Source: NORP240 sp942492445
GTDB lineage: Bacteria > Pseudomonadota > Gammaproteobacteria > Pseudomonadales > Pseudohongiellaceae
Reading direction: 5' to 3'
DNA: 64,000 nt
Assembly (NCBI GenBank): GCA_942492445.1
Contig: CALOEW010000033.1
Location: 69,724-133,723 of the forward strand
Both the position numbers and the translations under genes were made by a program. Under the pieces are notes generated by a model. That model was not told the DNA's origin, did no database searches, and worked only from the letters and a program-made list of their open reading frames with translations. Every line of letters begins with the position of its first letter. Positions within the stretch are counted from its first letter, which is position 1. Shown here one piece after another: positions 17,619 through 25,514 of the stretch.

Positions 17619-18287
17619 TCAGTGCCTCTCAAACACGGCGAGCTGTAATGAATGCAGTACCGCCGAGCGGCTGACTGAGCTGTGTAACTGGAAACCGCAC
17701 TCGGCAAAATATTGACTCACCTGTGCCAGTGAATCCGGATACTGCTTCAGGGGCCTGCCGGTGAAACGCCGTCGGATACGCCGCTTGATTGCAGTCACTG
17801 ATCGGGGCGAAAAATAGGAAATAACCACGAACCGGTTGCTGACCCGGCACAGTTCCCGGATGAGGTTTTCCTTGTCGCGGGTGTCCTGGAAATGGTGGAG
17901 TAGTCTGAAACAGACGCTGCAGTCGAACTGCCGGTCGGCAAAGTCCAGGGCCATGATGTTCCGGATTTCGAGTTGCGCCGACAGCCCGCGCTCGTCAAGG
18001 GCTTCTCTGCTCAGTTTGACCGCCGCTTCCCCAAGGTCCACTCCGGTGACCTGATATCCCCTTTGCGCCAGCCAGACACAGATTCTGCCGACACCACAAG
18101 GCGCGTCGAGTACCGACTTCACGGAGTTTTCCGGCAGCGATTCGAATGCTCGTTTCAGCAGTTGCATTTCCGAGCGATGCTTGCCTGGCTTGCGGTGTGT
18201 ATAGAGCCGGGCACTGACCTCGTCGGACTTGACGCGATCGCTGTTGGACAACACAGCGGGCGTCGCTGGGTTCTGGTCACTTTGCAT
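17619..18287 (-). CDS. SAM-dependent methyltransferase (class I)
   Basis: A 222-residue Rossmann-fold methyltransferase. Motif I is VLDAPCGVGRICVWLA, followed by the acidic end of strand 2 (VTGVDLG) and motif IV-like FDCSVCFRLLHHF. It starts inside the end of the upstream LPS-kinase-like gene: the ATG at 18287 overlaps that gene's stop, a typical sign of translational coupling. An in-frame TTG at 18299 is less likely. Pairing with a sugar-kinase-like protein suggests the substrate may be a lipid or LPS-core sugar; this is inference. Confidence 0.8.
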   Translation of the reverse strand: MQSDQNPATPAVLSNSDRVKSDEVSARLYTHRKPGKHRSEMQLLKRAFESLPENSVKSVLDAPCGVGRICVWLAQRGYQVTGVDLGEAAVKLSREALDERGLSAQLEIRNIMALDFADRQFDCSVCFRLLHHFQDTRDKENLIRELCRVSNRFVVISYFSPRSVTAIKRRIRRRFTGRPLKQYPDSLAQVSQYFAECGFQLHSSVSRSAVLHSLQLAVFERH

Positions 18288-19059
18288 AATACTGATCAAT
18301 TGCCTTTTCCGTCAGTGCCGGATAGCAGCGACGGTGAGATTCCAACAGGCTTTCCACTGCATTCAATGGCAGATTGCCGGCCCTTTTCAAAAACTGGGCC
18401 AGGTCTCTTTTAATCGCTGACCTGACTGTCAGGCAGCGCCGCGACCTTTCGAAGTCTATCAGAAAAATTCTGCCATCGGTTTGATTGAGGTAAAGATGGT
18501 CCGGATAGAGAGCGCCATGGCTGATTCTATGTCTGTGCATATCAAGAATCATGCTGCCGGCGTGGTGAAGCAGTGGCTCAAGCCGGTGCCAGTCCGGGGC
18601 GCTGGCCTGCAACTCTTTCATCGATCGTGCGGGGACTTCTTCGGTGATCAGAATTCCCCGCAGATTGTCGCAGGATCGTTGAAAGCCGTAACCGACAACG
18701 TCGACCGCCGGCAGACCCAGACCGTAATTGCGCTCTATGGCCTTCAATTCAAACTGGTAGGTGAGGGCTCCGAAGGGCCTGAACCAGTCTCGTCGTACCT
18801 GGTTTTCCTGACGCTTCAGGAAGAACAGTCTGGGACCGCCTCTGGTGTCCAGGGGCAGCCTGGAAACCCCGCTCCAGCCACCGCGCCGTTCATTGATATC
18901 ATCGACGTAGATTTCCGGCAGCTGCCAGAAATCTTCAAAGCAGGCGAAGCCATTGCGGTTGAAATCCTGTTTCAGTCCCGCCTGCAGATGAAATGCTGCC
19001 GGATCCGGAAAAATTCCGGCCGCGCTGTTCCTGACGCGTGTTGTGAAGGAGAAAGCCAT
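18277..19059 (-). CDS. Lipopolysaccharide kinase-like protein (WaaP/Kdo kinase, InaA superfamily)
   Basis: A 260-residue protein-kinase-like fold. Seen: LFFLKRQ, which places the ATP-binding Lys; RGILITEEVP for the hinge; HGALYPDHLYL as the catalytic loop, with Asp within YPDH; and FLIDFERSRR as the metal-binding DFE. These are the marks of WaaP-type LPS heptose kinases and the InaA superfamily. It should phosphorylate a core sugar of LPS at the inner membrane face. It is the first gene of a two-gene unit with the methyltransferase. A palindromic repeat with a CTTAAG-N5-CTTAAG box lies 54 nt upstream of the start. Confidence 0.82.
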   Translation of the reverse strand: MAFSFTTRVRNSAAGIFPDPAAFHLQAGLKQDFNRNGFACFEDFWQLPEIYVDDINERRGGWSGVSRLPLDTRGGPRLFFLKRQENQVRRDWFRPFGALTYQFELKAIERNYGLGLPAVDVVGYGFQRSCDNLRGILITEEVPARSMKELQASAPDWHRLEPLLHHAGSMILDMHRHRISHGALYPDHLYLNQTDGRIFLIDFERSRRCLTVRSAIKRDLAQFLKRAGNLPLNAVESLLESHRRCYPALTEKAIDQYYAK

Positions 19060-19112
19060 TCAGGAACTCAGCCTGTTCAAGGATTGCATGATCACCCGCA
19101 GTGCATAGCAGT

Positions 19113-19195
19113 ACTTAATCAGAAATTCCTTAAGTAATGCTTAAGGAACGTTCTGATAAGTCCCGTAGAGCGTTGTGGTACCTAACCAGAGTCTC
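19113..19195. repeat. Palindromic dispersed repeat, copy 1, with CTTAAG-N5-CTTAAG
   Basis: Two ~22-nt imperfect arms (19113-19134 and 19140-19161) flank TAATG. A second imperfect palindrome overlaps it (19145-19195) with the loop sequence GTAGAGCGTTGTGG, which is also the loop of the copy at 32270-32323. The centre 19129-19145 reads CTTAAG-TAATG-CTTAAG, which fits the PmrA/QseB direct-repeat box. It lies just upstream of the LPS-kinase-like gene. Confidence 0.75.
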
Positions 19196-19295
19196 CTTAT
19201 ACAACCTTATCCGGTTTCGGTTTGCCCGAAATGTACTTCGGCAGTTAACTGAACAGGGAAGGTAAGAATCCGGCAGAACAGTCAGGACGGTAACA

Positions 19296-20054
19296 TCAGA
19301 ATTCGAATTCCAGCAGAAACCGGTAGGTTGTATCCGGCGTGGTATTGTTGAGGGGAAACAGTACGCCGACCTCCCAGTAGAACTTACGGGCAATACCAAA
19401 CCGCTCGACCCCCTGAAACACCGGGCCAGCGGCCGAGGTAAACTCATCTTTGTAATATTCCACAGAAGGTTCAAAGCGCTCCGAGAAGCGGTAACGCAGT
19501 TGCGCCGCCACATCAAAGTCCCATTCGTTTTCGATGTCGGAACCAAACTCGTATTCGGTGCCAAAGTTCAGCGTAGTGATCCAGAAAGGGGTAATCTCTT
19601 TTTCCATCAGGATTACCGCTGCAGCCTCGGTGATACTTTCGCTGCGCTCCCGCTCGTATTCGAACAGAACCCCCCAGTCAGCCCAGAATTCACCCTGCTC
19701 GGTGAGTTGAACCCGGGTTTCCAGCTCCCAGCCGTCCAGACGAAAATCGTCCTGAGGCGTTTCCTTGCCGATCAGGTAGGCTTCGACGAAAACCCGATCT
19801 GAAATCGCCCGGCCTATTGCGAATCGGTGCATGGCCACGCCGTCCTCCAGTGGATTGCCGTCAGTCTGAAGCACTGAGCGGTATTCGATCTCGGTTTCCA
19901 GAGGTTGGACATAAGGGTGGTACACCTTGTCTACGCCATTGTGCTGGAACGGGTTGTCCGCCCATGCCAGGGCCGGAGCCATGGCAACCACGCCCAGCGT
20001 CAGGCGCAGGGAGCGGGCAGACAGCGATTGTGTGAAAAATTTCAAGTCAGACAT
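19296..20054 (-). CDS. Outer-membrane beta-barrel-like protein linked to the FTR1 operon
   Basis: A 252-residue exported protein. A signal peptide (SLRLTLGVVAMAPALAWA) is followed by alternating hydrophobic/polar strands with many aromatic ends, finishing in FLLEFEF: the terminal Phe is the classical outer-membrane insertion signal. The ATG at 20054 overlaps the stop of the FTR1-like gene by 8 nt, so it is translated from the same message. It is the last gene of the ten-gene run. A likely role is passage of iron or a metal complex across the outer membrane; no TonB box is visible, so it would be porin-like. Confidence 0.75.
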   Translation of the reverse strand: MSDLKFFTQSLSARSLRLTLGVVAMAPALAWADNPFQHNGVDKVYHPYVQPLETEIEYRSVLQTDGNPLEDGVAMHRFAIGRAISDRVFVEAYLIGKETPQDDFRLDGWELETRVQLTEQGEFWADWGVLFEYERERSESITEAAAVILMEKEITPFWITTLNFGTEYEFGSDIENEWDFDVAAQLRYRFSERFEPSVEYYKDEFTSAAGPVFQGVERFGIARKFYWEVGVLFPLNNTTPDTTYRFLLEFEF

Positions 20055-20856
20055 AGGTTGCCGAATTTTTCCCGCCGGTGCCGACAAGTCGGCTTACCAG
20101 CAGCATCCCCAGCAGTATCAGAGTTATCGTGGCCAGATAGAGGCCAACCTGCAGAGGTGTCGGAGTCGCTTCGTAGGAAAACAGAGCGAACAGCAGTTCG
20201 CCGATAACAGAATTTTCCGGGATCACGGTTGAGGTGTCCCAGAGTGGATTCTGTGACGGAAGTTTGTCAGCCTGTATCAGATAGTTGACTCCCTGCAGGA
20301 CCATGCCGGCACTGACGGGAACCAGAATAATACTGCTTACCAGGAGGCTCAGGCGCCGCTCCAGGGTGCTGACCGCGTAATAGATAAGGGCACCCATGCT
20401 CAGGCCTATACCGGTGCCGAGGGCGCCACCGATCAGAATCGGCTGCAAGGGTTCCGCGGAAAGCAGATAACCGGAGATGTAGATGTAGATTTCGGCAACT
20501 TCCCGGGTTATCGCCAATCCGATGCTGCCACATAATGTGACAATGCCGATCCAGAGAGGGAAGAGCGGCGTGGCAGGCCTGACCTGACCGACGAGGAACA
20601 GATTGAACAGCCCAAGGCACAGGCATGCGCCGAACAAACTCACGGCATTGGTCAACTCCTGCCCGACTCCGTCAAAGGCATCGGTGATCGCATCGAAGAA
20701 CAGGGCATAGATTCCCGCACCTGCGAGGCCGATAAGAATCGCTGCCACTACCCAGCGGCGATTCATACCGATGCTTCCCGTGGCGGCCATCAGCAGGCTG
20801 ATGATTAGCATCGCCTCGACCACTTCACCTAAAATGATAATCAGCGCACTGGTCAT
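20047..20856 (-). CDS. FTR1-family iron permease-like membrane protein
   Basis: A 269-residue protein with seven predicted helices. FTR1/EfeU permeases carry two REGxE motifs that bind iron in the membrane. Here the first is LGEVVEAMLI, keeping both Glu but not the Arg, and the second is ITREVAEIY, keeping Arg and both Glu. It is therefore a divergent member, close enough for iron transport to be likely but not proven. The ATG at 20856 gives the usual FTR1 N-terminus; an upstream TTG at 20880 overlapping the cupredoxin stop is an alternative. It lies between the cupredoxin and beta-barrel genes. Confidence 0.8.
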   Translation of the reverse strand: MTSALIIILGEVVEAMLIISLLMAATGSIGMNRRWVVAAILIGLAGAGIYALFFDAITDAFDGVGQELTNAVSLFGACLCLGLFNLFLVGQVRPATPLFPLWIGIVTLCGSIGLAITREVAEIYIYISGYLLSAEPLQPILIGGALGTGIGLSMGALIYYAVSTLERRLSLLVSSIILVPVSAGMVLQGVNYLIQADKLPSQNPLWDTSTVIPENSVIGELLFALFSYEATPTPLQVGLYLATITLILLGMLLVSRLVGTGGKNSATYV

Positions 20857-20876
20857 GTTGGCTGGTTGTTCCGGAG

Positions 20877-21221
20877 TCAATCCTCGTCCACTACGATAAT
20901 TTTCCCCTGGGCTGTTTTCGGATAAAACTCGCCAAAGAACGGGTACTCACCCGCTTGCAGGGGGCCTATGAAAACCGTGCCGGAGCGTCCTCCACGAATG
21001 ACTTTTTCCCGATTCAATTCGTAACTTTCGAATTCTTCGGCCGTCTCATCAGTATTCACGATTCGCAGCTTGATTTTCATGCCACTGGGAATTGTCAGTT
21101 CCGAGGGATAAAAAAGGTGGTCTCGTATTTCGATGACGTATTCGGGGGTCGCTGCCTTTGAATAACCGGCTGCTATTAAAAACAGGACAGCCAGTGCAGG
21201 GGCCGGGTATCTGCGGTTCAC
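20877..21221 (-). CDS. Periplasmic cupredoxin-like protein (EfeO/P19-associated type)
   Basis: A 114-residue exported protein: signal peptide (ALAVLFLIAAGYSKA) and a single cupredoxin fold (IRDHLFYPSELTIPSGMKIKL, LQAGEYPFFGEFYPKTAQGKIIV). The usual blue-copper Cys is absent, as in the cupredoxin domains that partner FTR1 permeases, where Glu, His and Met handle Fe/Cu. The GTG start lies 1 nt after the kinase stop, with AGGA 8 nt before. Its likely job is to bind or oxidise Fe(II) in the periplasm and pass it to the adjacent permease. Confidence 0.8.
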   Translation of the reverse strand: MNRRYPAPALAVLFLIAAGYSKAATPEYVIEIRDHLFYPSELTIPSGMKIKLRIVNTDETAEEFESYELNREKVIRGGRSGTVFIGPLQAGEYPFFGEFYPKTAQGKIIVVDED

Positions 21222-21222
21222 T

Positions 21223-22593
21223 CTAAGGATCCTGTACAGGTGTCTGAAAAACTACTGTAACACAAAGTCCGGGCCCTGAATCCGGGCTTGACAGCGTCAT
21301 GCTTGCCCGGTGCAGGTCCACGATGTGCTTGACGATTGCCAGGCCAAGTCCACAACCCGGTTGATCACTGGCGTGACGATCCTGGCCGGAGCGATAAAAC
21401 CTTTCCAGAGCGCGTTCCTGCTCCTGTTCTGGAATGCCGGGGCCGTTGTCGCTTACCTTGAGAAGCACGCCGTCAGTTTCGCTGCTGACCTTGACTGAGA
21501 TTCTGCCGTCGGCCTGTGTGTACTTGGAGGCATTGCTGAGCAGGTTCTTCAACAGGGTACTGACGGCAAACCTGTCACCTTGAATCAAAGCTCTGTCACC
21601 CAGCAATTCAAGAGTCTGATTCTTGTTCATGAACTGTTCATAGGAATCGCTGACTACCTCCCGGCACAAATCGTACAGGTCCAGCTTCTCGAATTGTGCC
21701 ATGTACAGGTCCGGCGAAGTTTTATTCAGATCAAGTATCTGCTCAACAAGGTGCCCCATTCGATCAATACCAACTTTGAGCTGCTGTACTGAAGCCGGTG
21801 GGTTCTGCGACTCTTCCAGCAGATTATGGACCTGGACCTTGAGGACGCTGATGGGGGTGCGCAGTTCATGTGCCGCGTCGGCTGCAAAGCGTTTCTCCCG
21901 CTCGAAAGAAGCTTTCAGTCGGGCCAGCAATTCGTTGGTGGATTTCTGCAACGGGGCCAGTTCCCGCGGTGACGCTTCAAGGGATACCGGGGACAGGTCC
22001 GTGGCTTCCTTGCGCTGCAATTCCCTCGCCAGTCGCGTAACCGGTTTTAGGCCCATTCCGATCAACAGCCAGACGATGAAGCCGGCCAGCGGAATGCTCA
22101 GGACTATGGGCAGTACTGATTGCAGTACCACCTGCTCTGCCAGCGTATACCTGATATCGTACCGTTGTGCAGTGATGATCCAGCGTTGATTGACTGTATC
22201 CCGGTAGGTCAATGTGTGCCAGCGATACCCATCGAAATTGACATCCCGGTATCCCGGTTCGAGGGTGGCCACGGCGGCTATCGCCTCGGTGTTGAAATTG
22301 AACGTCAGGTTTCCCTCGCCGTCGATGACCTGAATTACCAGGGTGGACTGAAATTCCGGAGAGTTATCCATCTGCGGATTGAAATTGAAATGGGGTGGAA
22401 CCGTCTTTTCACCGGAACTGTTTCCCGCGGGCAGAGTGGCACTGATCAGCAACGCATATTCCAGCAGCTGCTCGTTGAACAGGATCTCCGCTTCCTCCAT
22501 GCTTTGGCGATACCCCCGCACCGACGACAGGAAATTGACCAGCGTAATGATGGAGATGATGGTCAGAGTCAGGAACAGGCGAATGGATCGCAT
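21223..22593 (-). CDS. Two-component sensor histidine kinase (QseC/PmrB-like)
   Basis: A 456-residue membrane kinase. TM1 spans about 7-25 and a ~130-residue periplasmic domain follows, with TM2 near 165-185, a HAMP-like linker, HisKA (phospho-His in DAAHELRTP) and HATPase_c (NLLSNASKYT; DNGPGIPE; GCGLGLAIVK). The periplasmic part starts with MEEAEILFNEQL, which resembles the QseC/2CSK_N family and contains an ExxE; in PmrB an ExxE senses ferric iron, so iron sensing is an attractive but unproved idea. It is 6 nt after its regulator gene and 1 nt before the cupredoxin gene: a strong operon. Confidence 0.9.
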   Translation of the reverse strand: MRSIRLFLTLTIISIITLVNFLSSVRGYRQSMEEAEILFNEQLLEYALLISATLPAGNSSGEKTVPPHFNFNPQMDNSPEFQSTLVIQVIDGEGNLTFNFNTEAIAAVATLEPGYRDVNFDGYRWHTLTYRDTVNQRWIITAQRYDIRYTLAEQVVLQSVLPIVLSIPLAGFIVWLLIGMGLKPVTRLARELQRKEATDLSPVSLEASPRELAPLQKSTNELLARLKASFEREKRFAADAAHELRTPISVLKVQVHNLLEESQNPPASVQQLKVGIDRMGHLVEQILDLNKTSPDLYMAQFEKLDLYDLCREVVSDSYEQFMNKNQTLELLGDRALIQGDRFAVSTLLKNLLSNASKYTQADGRISVKVSSETDGVLLKVSDNGPGIPEQEQERALERFYRSGQDRHASDQPGCGLGLAIVKHIVDLHRASMTLSSPDSGPGLCVTVVFQTPVQDP

Positions 22594-22599
22594 CGGCTC

Positions 22600-23277
22600 T
22601 CAGTGGGAGGGCTCCGGCTTGGGAGTTCTGATGATATAACCGACGCCGCGAACTGTCTGGATAAAACCGGCAGGCAGTTTCTTGCGCAGGTGGTGAATAT
22701 GCACTTCCACTGCGTTGCTGCTGACTTCCTCACCCCAATTGTAAAGCTTGTTCTCCAGGGATTCCCGGGTCTGGATTTTATTGCCGCTTTCCATCAACGC
22801 CTTTAAAACCATGTACTCCCGCCTGGCAATGTCCACAGGAACGCCGTCCACCTGGAGCTGATGGGTATGGGTGTCCAGATTGACACTGCCAAGGGTGATG
22901 ATGGCACTGGAGGTCTTGCTCAGGCGTCGTTCCAGTGCGCGCAGTCGGGCCAGCAGTTCGTCGGTGTCGAAGGGTTTGGGCAGGTAATCGTCGGCGCCGC
23001 TGTCCAGGCCCGTAACCCGGTCTTCTATGGAATCCCTGGCCGTCAGGATAAGCACTGGGTTGGAAAACCCCTGGCTGCGAAACTTGCGCAGTACTTCGAT
23101 ACCGTCCATGTCCGGCAGGCCCAGGTCCAGAATCACGATGTCTGGAGGTGTGGTTCTGGCAACCAGCAGCGCATCCTTGCCATTGCTTACCCGATTGATG
23201 GCAAAGTTGTGGCGTTTCAGGGCCACCAAAACGGCTTCCGCGAGGAGATTGTCATCTTCTACCAACAGTACTTGCAT
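22600..23277 (-). CDS. OmpR/PhoB-type response regulator (QseB/PmrA-like)
   Basis: A 225-residue regulator: receiver domain with the acidic pair (VEDDN), phospho-acceptor Asp in ILDLGLPDMDG and the Lys in LPKPFDTDEL, then a winged-helix DNA-binding domain ending in VRGVGYIIRTP. Partner of the kinase just downstream. PmrA and QseB bind repeated YTTAAK hexamers spaced by 5 nt; exactly such boxes occur upstream of the ten-gene run (27874-27890) and of the LPS-kinase pair (19129-19145). Autoregulation with control of iron and envelope genes is the simplest model. Confidence 0.9.
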   Translation of the reverse strand: MQVLLVEDDNLLAEAVLVALKRHNFAINRVSNGKDALLVARTTPPDIVILDLGLPDMDGIEVLRKFRSQGFSNPVLILTARDSIEDRVTGLDSGADDYLPKPFDTDELLARLRALERRLSKTSSAIITLGSVNLDTHTHQLQVDGVPVDIARREYMVLKALMESGNKIQTRESLENKLYNWGEEVSSNAVEVHIHHLRKKLPAGFIQTVRGVGYIIRTPKPEPSH

Positions 23278-23328
23278 GATGTTGATGATAGACCCTGGAG
23301 CTGTTTAGGAAAAGCTGGCCGAGCGGGT

Positions 23329-23967
23329 TTATTCCAGAGCGGCGAGCGCTTTTTCGATGTCCTGGTGGCGGCCCTGGTCTGCCAGTTCCCGTCCAGGCCG
23401 CGCCGGCGCCGACTGTGCCTTCAGGTAATACGCCCTGGCAGTATCGTATTCCTTCTGATTGCGTTTGAACTCAGCATAGAAGTAGTTGGTGTCGATGCCA
23501 TCAGGATTGATTTCCAGTGCTCGGGCCAACAGTTCTTCCGCCTTGTCGTCATTGCCAAAACCGACGGGCCAGCCGGGAACGCTGTAATACAGGGTGCCGA
23601 GGCTGGTATACGCCGAGCCGTTCATGGCATCGGCATCGATGTCCATGGCTTTCTCAAGGTCTCGACGGGCTGCCTTGGCCAGCGACAGGGCGCCAAGGCC
23701 GCCCCTGGCACCGGCATAGGTGGATTTGATGATTCCACTCCAGATCCAGGCTTCGGCTGAATCGGGAAGCCGGCCGGTCACCTCTTCAGCCCGACTGACC
23801 AGGATTTCAAAGGCTTCCTGCTGTGCCTCGCCGGACAACTGGTAATTGATTTCGGCCCAACGCTTCTGCAGCCCTATCACATCGGCATTGGTCTGTGCGG
23901 CCGCGTAGCCGCTGAAGAACAGTGTCGACAACAGTGCGAAAAACAAGGAGTGTGGTAGTGATTTCAT
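23329..23967 (-). CDS. Secreted TPR-like protein
   Basis: A 212-residue exported helical protein. The signal peptide ends at GYAAAQ. Helical repeats with TPR character follow (SAEAWIWSGIIKSTYAG, SAYTSLGTLYYSVPG, AEELLARALEINPDG, ARAYYLKAQSAP). It contains no catalytic motif and probably scaffolds other periplasmic proteins. It lies 28 nt after the SDR gene and 51 nt before the response-regulator gene, all on one strand, so it is the joint between the biosynthetic and iron modules. Confidence 0.75.
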   Translation of the reverse strand: MKSLPHSLFFALLSTLFFSGYAAAQTNADVIGLQKRWAEINYQLSGEAQQEAFEILVSRAEEVTGRLPDSAEAWIWSGIIKSTYAGARGGLGALSLAKAARRDLEKAMDIDADAMNGSAYTSLGTLYYSVPGWPVGFGNDDKAEELLARALEINPDGIDTNYFYAEFKRNQKEYDTARAYYLKAQSAPARPGRELADQGRHQDIEKALAALE

Positions 23968-23995
23968 AAGTTGTTACCTCCGCAAGGTAAGTGCA

Positions 23996-24844
23996 TCAGT
24001 TGGCCGTCGGTTTTTCGACGGGTCGCGGCTGGGAGGAAGCGAATTCCTCTCGGGCAGCAGATTCGATCAGAGTCAGGTTTTTGAAAAAACTACGATCAAC
24101 GAGGCGGGGAAAAAGCGCATTGATCTTGACGAAAAGCTTTTCCGGCCAACCAACGCAGTACTCACCGAAGCGATCGGAACCGATACGTTTCACCAGCAAC
24201 CTGGCAACGTGTTCGGGGGAATCGGACTTATTGCCGAGTTTTTCGTTCAGCGCATTGACGGCCGGCGAATTCATCCCGGTTCTGACTACCCGGGGATTGA
24301 GATGCAGCACCTTGATCCGGCTATCGGCCAGTTCCCGGCGCAGTGTTTCACTAAAGCGGGCCAAACCCGATTTGCTGGCGCAATAGGCACCGTAGCCGGG
24401 ATTGCCGATGGCACCCAGTACCGAGCCGATGTTGACGATTATCGCTTCATTGCGGGCTTTCAATTGCGGTAACAGCCTGGCTGTCAGCATCACCGGGGCT
24501 ACCAGGTTGACCATGAACAGCCTGGCCGTGGCCTGGTAGTCGTGTTGTTCCAGCATGGCGAAGCGATTCAGTCCGGCACTGTTGACCAGCCCGTCGATAC
24601 CGCTGGGCAGCTCCTGACAGAACTGCACCAGTTCGTCGATTCCCTGTTCCCGGCTCAAATCCAGATCGAGGGGGAAATGGCTTGTTTTGCCGTTGCCCAG
24701 ATCCCGAGCCAGGTCTTCCAGTACATTCTGACCGATTCCCACCAGCACCAGCCTGGCACCGGCACTGGCCAATTGCCGGGCAATCGCCTGGCCCAGGCCG
24801 CCATTGGCGCCGGTCAGAACCACGGTTTTGCCATCCAGATTCAT
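23996..24844 (-). CDS. Short-chain dehydrogenase/reductase
   Basis: A 282-residue classical SDR. Cofactor motif TGANGGLGQAIA (TGxxxGxG), the NSAG loop, catalytic Ser in IVNIGSVLGA and YxxxK in YGAYCASK are all present. A basic residue early in the second strand is lacking, so NAD versus NADP preference is open. The start is 4 nt after the stop of the diiron-oxidase-like gene. In this cluster it likely reduces or oxidises the product of the AMP-ligase/diiron steps; the extra C-terminal ~40 residues may bring a membrane or protein contact. Confidence 0.85.
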   Translation of the reverse strand: MNLDGKTVVLTGANGGLGQAIARQLASAGARLVLVGIGQNVLEDLARDLGNGKTSHFPLDLDLSREQGIDELVQFCQELPSGIDGLVNSAGLNRFAMLEQHDYQATARLFMVNLVAPVMLTARLLPQLKARNEAIIVNIGSVLGAIGNPGYGAYCASKSGLARFSETLRRELADSRIKVLHLNPRVVRTGMNSPAVNALNEKLGNKSDSPEHVARLLVKRIGSDRFGEYCVGWPEKLFVKINALFPRLVDRSFFKNLTLIESAAREEFASSQPRPVEKPTAN

Positions 24845-24848
24845 TTTT

Positions 24849-25514
24849 TCACCTCGCTTGACCCACGCCGTTCCTTATACTTTCAAAGACGCCGCGATAC
24901 AGTCGATAAAATGTCCGAGCGGAGTGAATGATCAGCTTCTGATCCTCCGGGTTTTCAAAGCGGTTAATCAGATTTTCCAGGAACTTGATGTGCTCCTGGT
25001 CGAGACTGCCGTGGGAGCGCAGGTAACTGAATGCACGCTCCGGCAGATTGAGCACGCTTTTTATGCGATCGGCGGCCGAATCAGCGAGATTGACACTGGT
25101 CCCTTCCAACACCAGCACCATACCGAAAAACCCCACCGGATTTATCCGGTTTACCAGGTCATAGGCGTAGGCAACCATCACTTCGGTTTCGAAGTTCGGA
25201 GCGCTGCTGCGTACTGTTTCCTTGTCGTATCCACAGGCGGCGATGTCATTGAGGATCCATTCCTGATGGCCGATTTCCTCCTCGATATACTCGGCAACTG
25301 CGGCACGTAACCATTCCTTGTCGTCTCCAAGCCGTGCGCCCACCGACATCAACAACGGAACCGTGTGCTTGACATGGTGGAACGCCTGGCCCAGAAATCC
25401 GACATAGTCCTGCAAGTCGATGTTGCCACTGAATGTCCGGCGGATCATCTCGGTGCCGGTCAGGGACTGACGATCCCTTTCAGTCGCGGTTTGCAGCAGT
25501 TGATAAAAACTCAT
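24849..25514 (-). CDS. Heme-oxygenase-like diiron oxidase (TenA/PqqC/UndA superfamily)
   Basis: A 221-residue all-helical protein. Potential iron ligands: a Glu cluster at 75-80 with His83 (EYIEEEIGHQEW), Glu137 (VLVLEGTS) and H-x3-D-x2-H at 168-175 (SHGSLDQEHI). The E...H...E...H-x3-D-x2-H order and spacing match the heme-oxygenase-like diiron oxidase (HDO) family (CADD, UndA, SznF type) rather than thiaminase TenA. Members oxidise or cleave carboxylic acids and amino acids with O2. The start overlaps the AMP-ligase stop (ATGA). An acyl substrate activated or loaded by the neighbours is likely; the reaction itself is unknown. Confidence 0.8.
   Translation of the reverse strand: MSFYQLLQTATERDRQSLTGTEMIRRTFSGNIDLQDYVGFLGQAFHHVKHTVPLLMSVGARLGDDKEWLRAAVAEYIEEEIGHQEWILNDIAACGYDKETVRSSAPNFETEVMVAYAYDLVNRINPVGFFGMVLVLEGTSVNLADSAADRIKSVLNLPERAFSYLRSHGSLDQEHIKFLENLINRFENPEDQKLIIHSARTFYRLYRGVFESIRNGVGQAR

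Noticed and set aside
19130..19564. Minus-strand frame over the end of the beta-barrel gene
   Set aside because: Out of frame with the barrel gene, runs through the palindromic repeat and has no ribosome site.
24849..25514. Thiaminase TenA
   Set aside because: The nucleophilic Cys region of TenA is not apparent and the metal-ligand pattern fits diiron oxidases; no thiamine genes are nearby.
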